NCBI GenBank assembly: GCA_050485385.1
Contig: JBJHBG010000158.1
Span: forward strand, 1 to 7,931
Length of the DNA stretch: 7,931 bases
From: RECO01 sp050485385
GTDB taxonomy: Bacteria; Pseudomonadota; Alphaproteobacteria; Geminicoccales; Geminicoccaceae
Direction of reading: 5' to 3'
This document shows, piece after piece, positions 6,517-7,931 of this stretch. Below the pieces are notes generated by a model. That model was not told where the DNA came from, ran no database searches, and was given only the letters and a program-made list of their open reading frames with translations. The position numbers and the translations under genes are program-made. Numbering within the stretch: position 1 is the first letter of the stretch; each line of letters starts with the position of its first letter.

Positions 6517-7811
6517 GCCCGGTCGTCACGCTCGTCGGCGGGTTCCTCCTGCTCATCGCCCTGCGCGTCCCGATCGCGTTTGCCATCGGCCTCGCCTCGA
6601 TGGCGACCATCTGGCAGCTCGGCATCCCCCTCACCTCGGTCGCGAACCAGATGTTCGCGAGCATCAACTCGTTCCCGCTCCTGGCGGTGCCGTTCTTCCT
6701 GTTGCTCGGCCGGTTGATGAACGATGGCGGCATCACCGACCGCCTCTTGAAGTTCGCCGACGCCACCGTCGGCCACATCCGGGGCGGGCTCGGCCACATC
6801 AACGTCATGGTGTCGATGATGTTCGCGAGCCTGTCGGGCTCGGCGGCGGCGGACACCGCCAGCATCGGTGCGGTGCTGATCCCGGCGATGAAGAAGGCGG
6901 GCTATCCGGCCCCCTTCTCGGTCGCCATCACCGCCGCGTCCTCGACCCTCGGCATCATCATCCCGCCGTCGATCCTGATGGTGATCTACGGCGCCTTCGG
7001 CAACGTCTCGATCGGGGCGCTGTTCCTCGGCGGCATCGTTCCGGGCATCCTCATCGGCCTGTCGCAGATGGGCTACACCTACGTCGTGGCCCGTCGCTTC
7101 GGCATCATCAACCCGGAGCCGAAGAGCTGGCGGACGATGGCGAGCACAGGCCTCGTCGCGGCCCCGCCCATGATCCTGCCGATCATCGTCCTGGGCGGCA
7201 TCACCGGCGGCATCTTCACCGCCACCGAAGCCGCCGCCATCGCCGTCGTCGTCGGGCTTCTGCTCTCGGTGGTGATCTACCGGGCGATCCGACCGACCGC
7301 CCTGCCGCGCATCCTCGCCGACAGCGTGATCGCCTACTCGCTGCCCATGTTCGCCGTCGCCGCCGCCGGCGTGATGGGCTGGCTGATCTCCTATCTGGGC
7401 GTCGCCCGCGAGGTGGCCGAGTTCATCCTCTCCGTCACCGACATGCGCATCGGCCTGCTGTTGATGATCATGGGCTTTCTCTTGATCGTGGGCACGGTGC
7501 TCAGCCCCGTCACCGCCGTCATCATCTTCCTGCCGATCCTCCAGCAGATCGGCACCGCCGGCGGCATCGATCAGGTGCATCTGGGCCTGATCGTCATCCT
7601 CTCCCTGGCGCTCGGCCTCGTCACGCCGCCCTACGGCATCTGCCTGTTGATCGCGAGCCAGATCGGCGAGGTCTCGGCACCCCGCGCCTTCGTCGCCATC
7701 CTGCCGCTGATCGGCCTCGTCCTCTGCATCATCGTCGCGGGCATCGTCTTCCCGGGCCTGTTCCTCTTCCTGCCACGGCTCTTCATGCCGAGCGCCTTTC
7801 CGGGCGGGTAG
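6513..7811 (+). CDS. dctM: TRAP transporter large membrane subunit (DctM family)
   Basis: This 432-residue inner-membrane protein is the transport-path subunit of the TRAP system and belongs to the ion-transporter superfamily. It is hydrophobic throughout, consistent with about a dozen transmembrane or re-entrant helices. Signatures: LRVPIAFAIGL (17-27), LLAVPFFLLLGRLMNDGGI (56-74), SGSAAADTASIG (108-119; usually SGSAVADTAAIG), IIIPPSILMVIYG (148-160), ITGGIFTATEAAAIAV near the middle, and LGLVTPPYGICLL near the C-terminus. The start is GTG at 6513, inside the dctQ stop region (GTGA), which suggests translational coupling. This choice gives the normal family length and puts the first helix right at the N-terminus; the open frame upstream is a shadow of dctQ. 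The gene ends about 20 bases before the putative insertion sequence, so it appears complete. Confidence 0.95.
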   Translation: MSPVVTLVGGFLLLIALRVPIAFAIGLASMATIWQLGIPLTSVANQMFASINSFPLLAVPFFLLLGRLMNDGGITDRLLKFADATVGHIRGGLGHINVMVSMMFASLSGSAAADTASIGAVLIPAMKKAGYPAPFSVAITAASSTLGIIIPPSILMVIYGAFGNVSIGALFLGGIVPGILIGLSQMGYTYVVARRFGIINPEPKSWRTMASTGLVAAPPMILPIIVLGGITGGIFTATEAAAIAVVVGLLLSVVIYRAIRPTALPRILADSVIAYSLPMFAVAAAGVMGWLISYLGVAREVAEFILSVTDMRIGLLLMIMGFLLIVGTVLSPVTAVIIFLPILQQIGTAGGIDQVHLGLIVILSLALGLVTPPYGICLLIASQIGEVSAPRAFVAILPLIGLVLCIIVAGIVFPGLFLFLPRLFMPSAFPGG

Positions 7812-7827
7812 CAAGGGGGGACTTGAT

Positions 7828-7842
7828 GGTCCTGTATGGACC
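7828..7842. repeat. Short inverted repeat at the dctM / insertion-sequence junction
   Basis: GGTCC (7828-7832) and GGACC (7838-7842) are exact inverse complements around the loop TGTAT. The repeat spans the proposed left boundary of the insertion sequence. It could be the remnant of a terminator, a feature of the IS end or target, or chance, since the stem is only 5 pairs. Confidence 0.3.
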
Positions 7843-7883
7843 GGAGACATCGGTAACACCTGTGCGGGGAGATGGGTGACACT
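7843..7883 (+). repeat. Two imperfect 18-bp direct repeats in the insertion-sequence end
   Basis: The copy at 7843-7860 and the copy at 7866-7883 match at 13 of 18 positions under the pattern GGNGANATNGGTNACACN, with starts 23 bases apart, close to two helical turns. Repeated motifs of this kind at an element end are plausible transposase binding sites. The match is seen in the sequence; the role is inferred. Confidence 0.55.
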
Positions 7884-7901
7884 TCCGGGTGGTAGAGACC
7901 T

Positions 7902-7906
7902 GGAGG
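7902..7906 (+). promoter_or_regulatory. Ribosome binding site of the transposase fragment
   Basis: GGAGG stands 6 bases before the ATG at 7913, an ideal distance. It supports a real gene start in the last 19 bases of the window. Confidence 0.6.
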
Positions 7907-7912
7907 CTGTCG

Positions 7913-7931
7913 ATGCCCTGGCGAATGGTGG
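7913..7931 (+). CDS. Putative IS481-family transposase, first six codons only
   Basis: ATG CCC TGG CGA ATG GTG encodes MPWRMV before the window ends. Transposases of the IS481 group often open with MPW followed by a basic residue, then continue into a helix-turn-helix and a DDE domain; none of that can be seen here. The call rests on the start motif, the good ribosome binding site and the element-end repeats upstream. Confidence 0.45.

Larger units (their letters stand above)
7833..7931 (+). mobile_element. Left end of an insertion sequence, probably IS481 family (cut by right edge)
   Basis: About 100 bases at the right edge look like the left end of an insertion sequence: a TGTATGG start, two related 18-base motifs 23 bases apart, then a well-spaced transposase start. 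The motif style (GGNGANATNGGTNACAC) and the MPWR opening of the transposase resemble IS481-family elements as I remember them. The exact boundary at 7833 is a guess based on a TGT end, since the right end and any target duplication lie outside the window. The element would sit just after dctM, probably replacing or displacing the operon terminator. Confidence 0.5.

Noticed and set aside
6384..7859. Minus-strand open frame of about 490 codons opposite dctQ/dctM.
   Set aside because: Its Asp/Glu/His/Arg-rich composition mirrors membrane-protein codons read in reverse. No domain is recognisable and no plausible start context is seen.
1..7931. CRISPR array, tRNA, rRNA or phage genes.
   Set aside because: No regularly spaced repeats, no tRNA-like cloverleaf or rRNA sequence, and no phage structural or integrase gene was seen on reading both strands.

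Overview
This GC-rich window, with strong third-position G/C bias, looks like a chromosomal stretch of a free-living proteobacterium, most likely an alphaproteobacterium. That placement rests on base composition and gene content, not on a marker gene. Every gene of useful length is recognisable at family level.

Layout, left to right. Positions 1-1104 (minus) hold the N-terminal part of a phosphoenolpyruvate carboxylase, cut by the left edge. A 155-bp divergent gap separates it from a fumarylacetoacetate-hydrolase-family gene at 1260-2258 (plus), which starts at TTG. Converging on that gene is a tight three-gene minus-strand operon (4847 down to 2321). In transcription order it encodes a two-Rossmann FAD/NAD(P) monooxygenase-like flavoprotein, a small cysteine-free carboxymuconolactone-decarboxylase-like (CMD) protein, and an AhpD-fold peroxidase-related protein with an intact CxxC...H centre. 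The last two genes overlap by 4 bases. Divergent from this operon across a 120-bp gap is a complete TRAP transporter operon on the plus strand: dctP-type binding protein (4968-5960), dctQ-type small membrane subunit (6001-6516) and dctM-type large membrane subunit (6513-7811). A perfect GC-only hairpin lies between the P and Q genes, and Q and M overlap by 4 bases. The right end (about 7833-7931) looks like the left end of an insertion sequence, probably IS481 family, with two similar 18-bp motifs and the first six codons of its transposase. It begins only about 20 bp after the dctM stop.

Working together (inference): the TRAP system would import a carboxylate. The divergent flavoprotein/CMD/AhpD operon could oxidise it or a product of it, with the thiol protein perhaps handling peroxide from the flavin. 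The FAH-family enzyme could cleave a dioxo or enol-acid product, and PEP carboxylase is a general anaplerotic enzyme. The substrate cannot be read from the sequence. The most unusual element is the operon pairing a two-Rossmann flavoprotein with one cysteine-free and one CxxC-containing AhpD/CMD-fold protein.
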